Shown: positions 35,333-45,988, counted from the first letter of the stretch. The stretch is 64,000 bases of DNA from Lumbricus rubellus (GCA_945859605.1 OX243822.1:4456696-4520695); one strand, 5' to 3'. A program made the numbers and translations. The notes: generated from the letters alone by a model not told the origin.

Positions 35333-35605
35333 TCATGCCACCCTAACAAATAAAAAACCCAAGTTGGAGTGTGGAAAAAAACCAAGAAAACCCAAGTTGG
35401 CCCAAATCGTCCGAAAATGTCCACAATTTTCAGTCGGAAAATTCTGACGACTTTTTTAGTCATTCGTCCAAAATCTTTCCGAAATGTCTACAATTTCAAG
35501 CAAAAAACCCAAGTAAAAGTTGTTCCCGAGAAAACCCCATTTTTCCAAGTTCGGATCGAAAAACCCAAGATCTTGTGAAAAAACACAAGGAGTGGCAACG
35601 CTGGT
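35333..35605. mobile_element. Possible hAT-type MITE
   Basis: ATGCCACCC at the left and GGAGTGGCAACGCTG at the right are weak inverted matches, with many AAAACCCAAGTTGG-like motifs inside both ends. I could not find a clean duplication. It resembles the better-supported elements at 42141 and 44901. Confidence 0.35.
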
Positions 35606-35986
35606 GATTAGTGAGTTAAAAGTGAGAGGGAGATCATCGTTGTTCAATCGTTCTCGCTGTTCGAACTCGAGCAACCGAAAAGTGTTAATCGTTTTAATTA
35701 GACCATGAATGTCTTCATTCATCCATTCGTTCATTCGTTCATTCATTCATCCCAATGGGTAGGTTTGCCATTTTGACGACAGTGTGTTATAACACATTGT
35801 TTTTATTAGCGTCACCCTCCACCCTTTGCCCGTCTTTGGGCTGGCACTGCCAGGGTGCGATCAATGGCGGAATTAGTTATTCGTGTTATTCATGTATTCG
35901 TTCAACTTAATTCGTTTTGATGTTTTCGGACGAAGCAGCATGGGCACCAAGAAGGATTTAACTTAAAAACCGCACGCTTTTTTTCT

Positions 35987-36019
35987 TTTATAGAACATTG
36001 AGAACATCAGAAGGGGTGT
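35987..36019 (+). promoter_or_regulatory. TATA/AAAGGTGT element (family C type)
   Basis: TTTATAG at 35987-35993 and AAGGGGTGT at 36011-36019, then GTGTAAGTTACTG, matching the family C flanks at 3395 and 13530. Confidence 0.65.
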
Positions 36020-36211
36020 GTAAGTTACTGTAGACCAATTTCAATCGTATGTACCCATTCTATGCAAATTGCATTTTTTAAAACTTGACTATAGGGTCCT
36101 ATAATAGTGATATAATTCATTTCTATGTCTACGCAATTTATCTTTCATGTTGCAGCTAATCTGTCTTTTCTTCCTGTCTCGTTCGTATGCACCGTATACC
36201 TTCTGTTATAT

Positions 36212-36576
36212 GTCCAATATATGCACGAGATCTTGCACTGGCTTCCTTTCCCGCAGCGCATCTCATTTAGGATTGCATCTTTGGTGTGGCGATGCTTATC
36301 AGGCTGGGCACCCTCTTATCTGTGTGAGCTTTGCCTCCCCATTTTCACTTGCATAGGCCACCGTGCACTGCGCTCTGCTGTCCATGGTGACTTATTGGTT
36401 CCTTCAACTCGCTCTGCAACAATGCAGAGGTGTTCGTTCTCTGTGGTTGGTCCAACAACCTGGAATGAACTTCCCTTGACTATGCGACAACACCAAAACT
36501 GTTCTCAATTTCACAAACTGTTGAAGACTGTGTTTTGCTTGATCTCGGCCCGGAGCGCCTGTGAGTAGGCACGCTC

Positions 36577-36652
<76 letters not shown>
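36212..36652 (+). pseudogene. CR1/L2-like LINE 3' end with (TGAT)n tail
   Basis: The + frame reads LHWLPFPQRISFRIASLVWR, then APSYL, HRALRSAVHGDLLVPSTR and CSFSVVGPTTWNELPLTMR, ending in FHKLLKTVF. This is the end of a CR1/L2-type reverse transcriptase polyprotein. The frame is open from 36125 to the stop at 36566. The tail GGAGCGCCTGTGAGTAGG leads straight into about 20 TGAT units (36570-36652), the short-repeat 3' end typical of this clade. 5'-truncated. Confidence 0.85.
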
Positions 36653-36653
<1 letters not shown>

Positions 36654-36865
36654 CCGTTTTACTCACCATGCAATGGCATTCAGGTTATTCTAACAATATC
36701 GCTTCCACTCTATCCATATTTTAATAGCAGAGTCGTATCCATTACAGAAAAGTAATTTTGCTATTTTGTTGATGATACAATAATAATTATTATTATTACA
36801 TTTTAGCATAGCCCTACCATATTATGTTTCAGGTTGACATTTATCAAAATTAGCGCCATCTAATA

Positions 36866-36899
36866 TTTATAGTTTCTACTAGATCTTTTTGAGAGGTGT
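36866..36899 (+). promoter_or_regulatory. TATA/AAAGGTGT element
   Basis: TTTATAG at 36866-36872 and AGAGGTGT at 36892-36899, 19-base spacer. Confidence 0.65.
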
Positions 36900-37016
36900 C
36901 GAAAATGCTATTGATCGCCCAAGGAGATAAGACCACGGATGTGCTTAGGTTTGTCCGTGTCTGTGTGCGTGTTTGTGTGATGATTGCGTTTTTGATCGCT
37001 TGCGCTCGCGAATGCA

Positions 37017-37191
37017 TGTCTGTGTGTCTGTGTGTCTGTGTGTCTGTGTGTCTGTGTGTCTGTGTGTCTGTGTGTCTGTGTGTCTGTGTGTCTGTGTGTC
37101 TGTGTGTCTGTGTGTCTGTGTGTCTGTGTGTCTGTGTGTCTGTGTGTCTGTGTGTCTGTGTGTCTGTGTGTCTGTGTGTCTGTGTGTCTGT
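37017..37191. repeat. (GTGTGTCT)n microsatellite
   Basis: About 22 perfect 8-bp units. Six overlapping frames (Cys/Val/Ser or His/Thr/Asp) are artefacts. Confidence 0.95.
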
Positions 37192-37629
37192 TTCTGATTG
37201 TGCATGCTTTTGTTTTTGTGCATTCGCGTGTATTTTGTACATACAATGTCACGCAGTTCGATGCCTGTTGCCTCCGTCCTATTATAGGCCTACGATAGAC
37301 TTGCTTTGCAGTTTGTAGGGTGTCGTTTTATAACACCTTTTTTTATTGCAGGTCTTGTGTGTTTTTTGTCTGTCTAATTGTGTAGTTTTGTGTAGAATTA
37401 TTTGTCAGAAGTAGGAAAACGTCTTAAGACCAATACAACACTTGATCAAATCCGCTATCATGGTCGACGATGGCTGTAGTGGTCACCATTCCTAATTATA
37501 CCTCTATTGATTCCGCCCATTGATTGAGATCAACAGCGACATATGTTCAAGCTCATTATTTCTCTATAGTTGCAGCCTTTCAGGCACGTTCCACATCTTA
37601 CATGCACATACCTCGGTTCTATCATATAT

Positions 37630-37792
37630 TCACATACACACACGCACGCGAACACACACGCACACACGCAAACACACACACACACTCACACACACGCACG
37701 CACAATCATACTTAGAATTAGACTTAGATCCTTCAATTCCGATTGGAGCATTGGTCGTCAAGTCTTCGCCACTCCGCATAATCATTATGTTG

Positions 37793-37865
<73 letters not shown>
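37630..37865. repeat. (CA)n-type (37630-37704) and (TA)n (37796-37865) microsatellites
   Basis: An imperfect ACACACGC array, a 90-bp unique spacer, then a perfect TA array that forms the 3' boundary of the reverse-strand SINE at 37866. Confidence 0.9.
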
Positions 37866-37870
<5 letters not shown>

Positions 37871-38150
37871 AAGTAAAGTCCCATCCCGTTCCATGAGGAA
37901 CACAGGGAGGCGCTCATCTCCTTTTCCATAGCCCTGAGCCAGCAATGGACGAATCCCAAGGTCCTGGACACGGGGCCAGTGTATCGCAGGACTTGCTGTT
38001 TACTTCCCAGCTTACGCCGATACCAAATTATACTGATTGGTGACAGAGGCACATGTGCGAGAACAACTTGCCCAAGGTCGTTACCCGGAGTCGAACCCGC
38101 AACCTTCCGCTCCATGAGCGGACGCATTACCGGTCCGCCACCGCTTGTTT
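37866..38150 (-). mobile_element. tRNA-derived SINE, third type, with (TA)n tail
   Basis: Reverse strand: GCGGTGGCGGACCGGTAATG head, B box GCGGGTTCGACTCCGGG, ACCTTGGGCAAGTTGTTCTC, a ~180-bp body and GAACGGGATGGGACTTTACT, ending at the TA array. The body differs from the main SINE except for the ACCTTGGGCAAG block. No coding frame. Confidence 0.8.
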
Positions 38151-38367
38151 GCTCTGTTTTCGTATACTTAACGACATCGTGCGAGCGTTGCGCGCATTAG
38201 TTGCAAAGATCACGGAAAGAGTTAACTTTTACGATGTCACTTGTTTTATAATTATTGTTGCATATTCTCAGCTTTTAAAGGTGTCTTTCGGATGCATTTT
38301 TTCAGCGTATTTGCAACATCTTACGAATGAATGAATGAATGTATAATATTGCAGCTCTTATATTTAA

Positions 38368-38430
38368 CCCTTTAATGCCGAGATGGTAGTAAATGATATG
38401 GGAAATCCTATACCCTCCGGCATTAAAGGG
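38368..38430. mobile_element. 63-bp TTAA-flanked palindromic micro-element, copy 1
   Basis: TTAA at 38364-38367 and 38431-38434 encloses CCCTTTAATGCCG...CGGCATTAAAGGG, a perfect 13-bp inverted repeat. The interior is shared with 42922-42983. Far too short to encode anything. It looks like the smallest possible derivative of the TTAA elements. Confidence 0.85.
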
Positions 38431-38845
38431 TTAATAGTGAATCTGTAACCATCACATAGTAACAGTAACTGTTATAATACAAACATTTTTGCCGTTATGT
38501 TTCTGATGCTATGTGCACTCCTACAATAATTTTATATTCGAGACCAAGTCGATTTACGTTTTTTGCGATGTCTTTTACTTATTTAGCGTAGAGAATCGCA
38601 AAAGAGGGTGTTGAAGATTCGGTTCAATTTTCGTTTAATAAAGACTCCAGGTTGGCAGTCTATTACATAATAACCTATTTAACAAAGGTTTTATGTACAG
38701 AAGCTTCAATAATTAATTCATTCACTCACGTATTCGTAAAGTTACCTCTTAACGCCACTGACAAAAATTATGACAGGCGTCGCCCCCCACCATTATCCTG
38801 TCTTCGGACTGGCACTGCCAAGGTACAATCAGTAGCAAAGATATT

Positions 38846-39066
38846 GTTTGTTTGTATGTGCACTTGTTATAGCGCCCCTTCAAGCTCTCTCTACTCAGAG
38901 GCGCTCCCGATGCAGAGCGGACACTGCATCGGAGTTTCACGCCGAAGCGCTGAGCAATTGTGAGTGAAGGACTTGCCCAAGGTCCTTACGCGGCGAGGTG
39001 GATTCGAACCTCGGACCTTCCGGCTCCAAGGCAACGACGCCACCACTAGACCACCGCGCCCCACGA
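38846..39066 (-). mobile_element. tRNA-derived SINE, full length
   Basis: Reverse strand: GGGGCGCGGTGGTCTAGTGG, B box GAGGTTCGAATCC, the body, and the GGGAGCGCCTCTGAGTAG / GGGGCGCTATAACAAGTGCA tail ending (AAAC)n. One of the least diverged copies. Confidence 0.92.
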
Positions 39067-39290
39067 AATGGATGCATTCGTCTATTATTTGATGCTTTTC
39101 AATGCATTCGGACAAACTATTATTATAATTATTTCGGTGGGTTTGTTTCTGTCTACGCAAACAAATTGTTTGTCATGTTACAGTTTCTTTGTCTCTCTCT
39201 CTGGCCTTCGTATTATCTCATTCAGACTAATCTATTATGAACTATGTATGTCAGGGAACGACGCATTGCTGAGCAATGTGACTTGAATTA

Positions 39291-39323
39291 TTTATAGTTT
39301 CGTGAGATCAAATAAATGGGTGT
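39291..39323 (+). promoter_or_regulatory. TATA/GGGTGT element (family C/E type)
   Basis: TTTATAG at 39291-39297 and AAATGGGTGT at 39314-39323, followed by GTAAGGTT as at 11813 and 14865. Confidence 0.55.
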
Positions 39324-39373
39324 GTAAGGTTGTGCAGTTCAGTTTTATCTATAACCATTCGGTGTAGGCTATA

Positions 39374-40646
39374 CCCGTTGGAGGTGAGGTGGAGTATGTC
39401 ACACCCCAGAGGTAATCTACTTTAATTTTTTTGAGGAAAATGTTAAACCAGCTTGGACTATTTGTTTTCTACCTTTGTGAATATGAAATACGGACACTTT
39501 ACCAAAATTTCAGGAATTTTGAACGAACAGTTTTTTTATTTTAATGTATATTTTGAAGTAAATTGCGATTTTTCGTATACAAACGGAACTTACACGGGCA
39601 AAGTACACAATTGATGGGTTCACCTTCTGGACATCTAATAAGGATTGAAAACAGATATTTGTTCGTGATAGTCACCTGTTTAGTTGATAATTGATCATAT
39701 AAGAATAGTTTAATTCAAATAATATTAATGTTTTCCATTTCGTATGCGGACGTTTCGTCTACGGACGATTCGTCAGTGGACGATTCGTCCGAGGACGTTT
39801 CGTCCAACGGACGATTCGTCAAGCGGACGATTCGTCTATGGACGATTCGTCCGAGGACGTTTCGTCCAACGGACGATTCGTCAAGCGGACGATTCGTCTA
39901 TGGACGATTCGTCCGAGGACGTTTCGTCCAACGGACGATTCGTCAAGCGGACGATTCGTCTATGGACGATTCGTCAGTGGACGATTCGTCACACGGACGA
40001 TTCGTCAAGCGGACGATTCGTCTTTGGACGATTCGTCTATGGACGATTCGTCAGTGGACGATTCGTACACCCGTGGTGGACTATAGTTGCTGGTTACATA
40101 GATCATCGATAGGCAGACCCCTTTCGTGACAGTGGTAGGCTATCCGTGTGCTACAAAGAGTCAATATCACGTCTATTTAAGCAGCAATAATTATTTTCAT
40201 CGTTCAATCTTTTAGTTGAGTGACAGCTCTTTATTTATACCTAAAAAAGTATAATCAATCCTACTTACATGTAAAAAGAATTATTTTCAGTCAGTGCGTA
40301 CCAGCACCTATAGTCCACCACGGGTGGACGAATCGTCCACTGACGAATCGTCCATAGACGAATCGTCCATAGACTAATCGTCCGCTTGACGAATCGTCCG
40401 TTGGACGAAACGTCCTCGGACGAATCGTCCATAGACGAATCGTCCGCTTGACGAATCGTCCGTTGGACGAAACGTCCTCGGACGAATCGTCCATAGACGA
40501 ATCGTCCGCTTGACGAATCGTCCGTAGACGAAACGTCCGCAAACCTTCCATTTGATATCGCGACTTGAAAATAAAAATATGTGTTGGTGTATGTTAGACC
40601 CCACCGCACCTCTAACGTTACAATGCGTCACCTCACCTCCAAAGGG
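39374..40646. mobile_element. Outer TTAA-type element interrupted by a foldback element
   Basis: Inverted ends CCCGTTGGAGGTGAGGTG (left) and CACCTCACCTCCAAAGGG (right), TTAA at 40647-40650 and a degenerate TATA/CTATA at the left. The foldback element at 39741-40545 lies inside it. Confidence 0.65.
39741..40545. mobile_element. Foldback element with iterated GGACGATTCGTC arms
   Basis: The left arm (39741-40090) and right arm (40300-40545) are inverted copies made of ~13-15 bp units of GGACGATTCGTC/GGACGTTTCGTC, themselves near-palindromic. The arms meet at CCCGTGGTGGACTATAG and its reverse CTATAGTCCACCACGGG, leaving a ~200-bp AT-rich loop. TTCCATTT at 39733-39740 and 40546-40553 is a perfect 8-bp duplication. 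Frames through the arms are artefacts. Confidence 0.9.
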
Positions 40647-41009
40647 TTAATTGTTGTTTACATACTTTTGCCATCACAGTAATTCACCTGGGTTTCATCT
40701 AACACATGGTGTACAATTATAAAAAAATATTTTATTAGTAGGCTTTTGTATTGCTTGATGTAAAGGTGTTTAAGAATGCCATTACATTTACTCATTGTCA
40801 ACTGACTATTATTATTGTGTCGTTTCAGGCTTATATATTGCATTGTGTTCCATTTTTAAAGGTGTCTAATAAAACCATCACATTTATTCATTTGACTATA
40901 ATAGTGTGCTATCAGGGTTATCGATGTTAATATCGACTTTAAAATAATTATTTTGCAATTATTATACATGTTGGTGTCAGACAACAGTTCATATTTGTTC
41001 ATCTTTCCC

Positions 41010-41160
41010 CTCCCCTGTTAGCGGCTGACTCAGTTGACTCCTTCAAGTCTGGACTCAAGACTTATTTATTTTGTGAAATTGTGAGGCCTATTAGTAGTGC
41101 GTGAGGCGCCCTTGTAACGGCGGTGTTACGGCGCCATAGAAGTCGTCATTGTTATTAGTA
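41010..41160 (+). pseudogene. CR1/L2-like LINE tail fragment
   Basis: The + strand reads AADSVDSFKSGLKTYLF, the final FKxxLKTxLF motif of CR1/L2 polyproteins, followed by a GAGGCGCCCTTGTAACGG / GTTACGGCGCC hairpin in place of the usual tail. Two AAAGGTGT motifs lie at 40763 and 40858. Confidence 0.6.
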
Positions 41161-41255
41161 TAAATTGTTATTACTAGTGATTTGTTGACTGTAAAGGGAA
41201 TTATCACTGGGATGCTACATGGATGACTAATATTTCAATCATAATAAGCTATGTA

Positions 41256-41535
41256 ACCGTACTCCCAGTGCTCATTACTTGCGTTCCATTTGTTCCGCTG
41301 AGCAAATGTCTGCTCTCTGTCTTTTTTGCTCGTATATCCACCATGCAGAACCGTGCCTTCTCAGCGGTAAGCCCCTCGACCTGGAATGGCCTACCTTTGA
41401 TGATCCACTCCCTTTCTAGAATTCCTTGTTCTCAGGGCACTCATCTCTTGTCTTAAGGGTTGTGTTTGGCTACACTTGAGAGCACCTCTGAGCAGTTTCG
41501 TTGAAGAGGCGCTATACAAATTATGTTGAGTAATT
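41256..41535 (+). pseudogene. CR1/L2-like LINE 3' end
   Basis: The + frame reads STMQNRAFSAVSPSTWNGLP, then a frameshifted end, and the tail GAGCACCTCTGAGCAG / TTGAAGAGGCGCTATACAAA. The truncation and sequence closely match 49485-49760 (STMQNWVFLVAGPSTWNGLP). Confidence 0.75.
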
Positions 41536-41835
41536 ATTGAGTAGCCTAATCATTCAAGCAATCATTGGACGATGGTTCAGCATTGTTTCTCGGCTATTTA
41601 GCGCTAATGAGAATTCAAGGTGTATTCTAGCCTCTTGTAGAACCGTTTTACAGGTGTTTTGGAAGGCGCCTGTGAATAGGCGCTATTATACTTGTACGAA
41701 TGCTCATAATTAATGAACGAATGAAGGAATATCACTGAACTTCAGATTTAATTCAATAAATCAATGAAAACATTTTTATTGTCATGTTCGCAATTACATC
41801 AGTAGGCATGAGTAATATTACTTTCAGACGTAGTG

Positions 41836-42700
41836 TGGGGTTCGGTGGTATAGTGGTGGCGTCGTTGCCTTGGAACCGGAAGGTTCGAGGTTCGAATCCA
41901 CCTCGCCGCGTAAGCATGGGTTGTGAAATTAAATTATAATCATGATTTTTCATCCATTTGTTGATCCCAGTCTTGCAGCCGAAGGGTTGCAGGTTCGAAT
42001 CCACCTCGCCGCATGAGGACCTTGGGCAAGTCCTTCACTCACAATTGCTCAGCGCTTCGGCGTGAAACTCAGATACAGTGTCCGCTCTACATTCGAGAGC
42101 ACCTCTGAGTAGTGAGAGCTTGAATTGGCTCTATAACAAGCAGTGATACCGCTCCTTGGCTTTTTCCCCAAGATCTTGGCTTTTTCAATCGTATCTTGGG
42201 ATATTGGCTTTTTTTCAAAGGACCTTGGCTTTTTTACTTGGCTTTTTTCTGCCCACTAAATGACAATAATCTTAGCAATAATCCACTAAATAGCAATAAT
42301 TTAAGCAATAATCCACTAAATAACAATAATCTTAGCTGTAATAATACAACTATGGCAGCGGCTCCATCTACTGACTAGGTTTTATCCGACTTATTATTAT
42401 TCTCTGAACATTTATTTCTCAAAACTAGCGCACTATGTTTCAAAATGTCGTTAGTATGTGAGAAATTCGCGAACAGAACCAATTATTAACAATTTAATAG
42501 CATACATTAATTTCAGGATTAATTATGCATAATTTCATAAACATCACAATTTATCGGTTAAAATAGCTTCTGTTGAAAGAAAATAGGTGACATATAGTCC
42601 ATAATTATTAACTTGGCTTTTCTTGGCTTTTTTTAAGACCACATCTTGGCTTTTCTTAAATTTTGGAGCGGTATCACTGATAACAAGTGCACTTACAAAC
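41836..42700 (+). mobile_element. tRNA-derived SINE interrupted by a hAT MITE
   Basis: Head TTCGGTGGTATAGTGGTGG and B box GGTTCGAATCCACC at 41891. A second B box with the same flank appears at 41989 after ~90 foreign bases, so the head is partly duplicated. The body continues to CTCTATAACAAG at 42140 and resumes at 42680 (ATAACAAGTGCACTTACAAA). Confidence 0.85.
42141..42679. mobile_element. hAT-type MITE, 539 bp, inside a SINE
   Basis: Perfect 15-bp inverted ends CAGTGATACCGCTCC and GGAGCGGTATCACTG, with 8-bp duplication ATAACAAG (42133-42140, 42680-42687). Both subterminal regions repeat CTTGGCTTTTTT. The centre has AATAATCCACTAAATA repeats. No transposase. Confidence 0.95.
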
Positions 42701-42921
42701 AACAACAAAGGAACCCTACTTTCTACACATTCTGATGACCTTGAATCTCTTGTTTATTGAGAAATTGAAAGTTTTAGAAGAGGTGTGCAACAACTGCTCT
42801 TTTTATGTGAAAATATAAAGGACAATAATATTGCAAAGTGTTCACAGCGCAATAATAAATCATTGTTTGATTTTTATTATTATTATAAACTCAGAAATAT
42901 AAACAAACAATGAATGTTTAA

Positions 42922-42983
42922 CGCTTTAATGCTGGAGGTATAGGATTTCCCATACCATTTACTACCATATTGGCATTAAAGGG
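42922..42983. mobile_element. TTAA-flanked palindromic micro-element, copy 2 (62 bp, reverse)
   Basis: TTAA at 42918-42921 and 42984-42987. The same interior as 38368-38430 in opposite orientation, with GGCATTAAAGGG at the right and a slightly changed left arm. Confidence 0.8.
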
Positions 42984-43271
42984 TTAACGGAAACGCAGAA
43001 TGGATAAAATCTCGCTGTAGACACCTTTTACTTCTTATCCACTTACCCTTCATTTAACAATATTTATTGCATTTTTACCAATTATTACTTCAACTGTTTA
43101 CTAGTGCCAGTCGAAAGCCAGGATAAAGCAGGAGGGCAACACCAATGACCTCTGTATTGCCATACAGTGTCTTTAAACTGAACTTATCATTTCAATGTAT
43201 TATAGCAATGTTTTTTTTATCCAATTTTGCACTTGCTAATGGAGTAATAAAGCATTTGCTTGTATACTTAG

Positions 43272-43305
43272 ACACCTTTAAAACCGTGTTTGCGTACTTA
43301 TTTAG
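43272..43305 (-). promoter_or_regulatory. Reverse TATA/AAAGGTGT element coinciding with a splice acceptor
   Basis: ACACCTTT at 43272-43279, 18 bases, then TTATTTAG at 43298-43305, the reverse of CTAAATAA. Its last two bases are the AG of the Vangl acceptor. Confidence 0.6.
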
Positions 43306-43562
43306 GTCGCGGCGCAGCGCTCGTGTCGCCAGCTTCAAGATCTACAATGTTGACGGTGGAGGTTGGAGTTCAGCGTCGGATTCAACTGCGGGGATCACAC
43401 GGGGGATGTTGCCGGGGGTCGTACCCCACAGAGATTCGTCGCATAATGATCGGTTCTACGAGGAGATGGAGTACGAGAGAACGGTGCGGAGGAGGAAGGC
43501 GAGGTTGATCGTGGCTGCGGAGGAGGCGTTTAGTTACGTGAAGAGGATACGTGAAGAGAATG
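43306..43562 (+). CDS. vangl: Vangl (Van Gogh/Strabismus) internal coding exon
   Basis: Vangl is a four-pass membrane protein of planar cell polarity (non-canonical Wnt) signalling that binds Prickle and Dishevelled through its cytoplasmic C-terminus. This exon codes the start of that tail. Seen here: ASFKIYNVDG, then a diverged stretch, then RDSSHNDRFYEEMEYERTVR and RKARLIVAAEEAFSYVKRI, matching the vertebrate form YNVDG...[20 protein letters not shown]. Acceptor TTATTTAG before 43306; donor AATG|GTGAGT after 43562. Entry leaves one base of a split codon and exit carries one base; the next exon supplies the other two, so phases agree. The segment between YNVDG and RDSSH is less conserved. 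The ~295 upstream residues, including the membrane segments, were not found in the window. Confidence 0.93.
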
Positions 43563-44300
43563 GTGAGTGATGGAGAGTGATAGACAGAGACACAGACAGA
43601 CGACAGACGGAGACAGAGAGAGGGAGAGAGAGAGAGACAGACAGACAGAGACACAGACACAGACAGAGACAGAGGAAAGACAGAGACATATATCCAGAGA
43701 CAGAGACACAGACAGATAGAGACAGAGACAGAGCAAAGACAGAGACATATATCCAGAGACAGAGAAAAGACACACAGACATAGACATATAACCAGACTGA
43801 CGGACAGACGTTATGCTGCAGACACAGATAGAGGGAAAAGAGAGACAGACAGAGGAAATACAGAGACAAAGGAAAGACGGAGACAGAGAAAACACAGACA
43901 GACGAAGACAGGCAGAAAGACATATAGACAGAGACATATTACCGGACAGACATGCAGACGAAATGCTTAAATTAATGTGTTGCGTAAGTGTAATTGTGAT
44001 TGTGAATTTACGATAGAGACTTGAGATTTTCTGGCTGTGCAATTATGAGTGTAAAGAGAGTGGTAAAGAAATAAAATTTGAAAAAATAGGAATCTTGTGA
44101 TGAACGTACGTCCTGCCTTTCCCTATTTCAGCTTGTCTCTGTCTTTGTCTCTGTCTGTTTTTTGTCACTGTTTTTTTTGTCTCGGTCAATTAATTTTCAT
44201 ATTTTCTATATTTAATGGGTTGGGATATTTTCGGACTCAGTGTAATAGTGTATAAATAATAGGACCCAAACTGTAAATTGTTTTTGCGGCCTGTCCCACG

Positions 44301-44336
44301 TTTATATAGAATCAGTTAACTGCGTTTGCAAGGTGT
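44301..44336 (+). promoter_or_regulatory. TATA/AAAGGTGT element
   Basis: TTTATATAG at 44301-44309 and CAAGGTGT at 44329-44336, spacer 19. The upstream text CTGTCCCACG is shared with 46248 (CTGTCCCATG). Confidence 0.75.
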
Positions 44337-44797
44337 GTAACGGAACCAGCGCATTTCCACCAATCAAACCATACAATATTTTCTTTTCCTATCTCACTTT
44401 GCCTCTGTCTTTGTCACTTTCTGTTTTTTGTCACTGTCGTTTTTTGTCACCGTCTTTTTTGTCACTGTCTGTTTTGTCTCTGTCTATTTATTTTCATATT
44501 TACGGTAAGAATTTGGAATAATTCCGGACACAGTGTAATATTGATCCGCACCATGAAATATTTTCTTTCAAGCCTTTCTTTATCTCACTTTGTCTTTGTC
44601 TTTGCCACTGTCTTTTTTGTCACTGTGTGTTTTTTGTTATTGTCTGCTTTTGTCACTCTGTTTATTTGTCACTGTCTGTTTTGTCTCTGTCTATTTATTT
44701 TCATATTTACAGTTAGAAGTTGGAATAATTCCGGACACAGTGTAATATTGAACCGCACATGGAGTACTATAATTCTGTAATTCTATTGCAAGCCATG

Positions 44798-44833
44798 TTT
44801 ATATAGAATCAGTTAATTTTGTTTTAAAGGTGT
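44798..44833 (+). promoter_or_regulatory. TATA/AAAGGTGT element
   Basis: TTTATATAG at 44798-44806, spacer AATCAGTTAATTTTGTTTT, AAAGGTGT at 44826-44833. The downstream ACTCGCC...AGCATTTATCTAGTAGTTAC is also found after 46276. Confidence 0.8.
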
Positions 44834-44900
44834 TTAATCAAACACTCGCCACTTAATCGACAGTGCAAGCATTTATCTAGTAGTTACAGTTTATGGACAC

Positions 44901-45337
44901 CAGGGATGCCATTCATAGTTTTTTCCACCTACTGTAGATCTAGGTGTTTTCGGTCTTGTCTAGGTTTCTAAGTTTTTCTGTCAGGATTTAGCCTTTTTCT
45001 CACGGCGGTTTTTCCGACTTTTTGCACATAAAAGTAGACATTTTGAGGCGAAATTGCAAAAGAGACGTGAAAAAAGTCGAAAATTTTGTGAATTTGGACA
45101 AAAAAATTGTAAATTTTGGAGCGAACAACTTTTAAAAAGGTGACCATAAATTTTTATCGGGAAGGAAAAGAGAGCAAATTTTAATCATCGGATGACTAAA
45201 AAAGGTCACGAGTGAGAAATTTCAAGCGGGAAAAATGGGAAACCCATGCATTTTCGAGATAAATTGTCAATCTAGCCTTTTCTAGCCTTTTTCGACCGAA
45301 TCTGACTTTTTTTTCAAAATCCAGAGTGGCATCCCTG
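44901..45337. mobile_element. hAT-type MITE, 437 bp, in the Vangl intron
   Basis: Inverted ends CAGGGATGCCA and TGGCATCCCTG. Flanks ATGGACAC and ACAAACAC are an imperfect 8-bp duplication (5 of 8). Subterminal TAGCCTTTTT/CTAGGTTTC motifs repeat. No transposase. Confidence 0.85.
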
Positions 45338-45988
45338 ACAAACACTGTGATTACATAATTCTATCGTTTGCTTCGCCATCCTTATAAATGTGCACTGTCA
45401 GTTTAAACACAGTTGAAGTTTATATTGTTTCTTCGCTTTGTTGCATTAGCTACTAACGTTGTCAAGATTGTGAATTCTTTATATCTCCGGGTAAAACATA
45501 TAAAAGGTGCTTCAGGAGAACGGTGGACCCGATCGGCAAACGCTGCCAAGTCTCTTTCTTTCATTATTGGTCTGCCTATCTGTCTCTTTCTCTGTCTATC
45601 TGCCTGTCTTTTTGTCTCTGTCTGTGACTGAGAGAGACAGAGAATGTGGAAAGACAGGGACAGAGGAAGGACAGAGACGAAGAGACAGGCAGGGAAAAGA
45701 AGAAGACAGAGGGAAAACAGAGACAAACAGAGAAAATAAGAAGAGGAAGACAGATAAATAAAATACAGAGACAGAGACATACAGACATGTAGACATATAA
45801 CCGGACAGACAAGGCAGACGTTATGCTGCACTTAACAAAAATAGAAATTTTGTGATGAACGTCTGATTCTCTGTCTGTCTGCCTTTCCCTTTCTCAGTTT
45901 GTCTCGGTCTTTGTCTGTCTGTTTTTTTTTCTCTGCCTTTTTTCATGTTACAAAAAGGTTTGGGATGTTTCCGTTCACAGTGTATACT

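Noticed and set aside
36850..37318. Frames of Cys/Val/Ser or Thr/His/Asp repeats
   Set aside because: GTGTGTCT microsatellite.
39747..40070. Possible CRISPR array (regular GGACGATTCGTC repeats)
   Set aside because: Units are 13-15 bp with no unique spacers, have an inverted partner, and the genome is animal.
39728..40631. Open frames of SSVDDSS/RFVYGR repeats resembling a repetitive protein
   Set aside because: They lie in the inverted arms of a foldback element and are mirrored on both strands; no unique flanking sequence.
43577..44042. Frames in GACAGA-rich DNA with a possible signal-like sequence
   Set aside because: Microsatellite inside the Vangl intron; the apparent hydrophobic Leu/Ser/Cys/Val run is the reverse reading of GACAGA.
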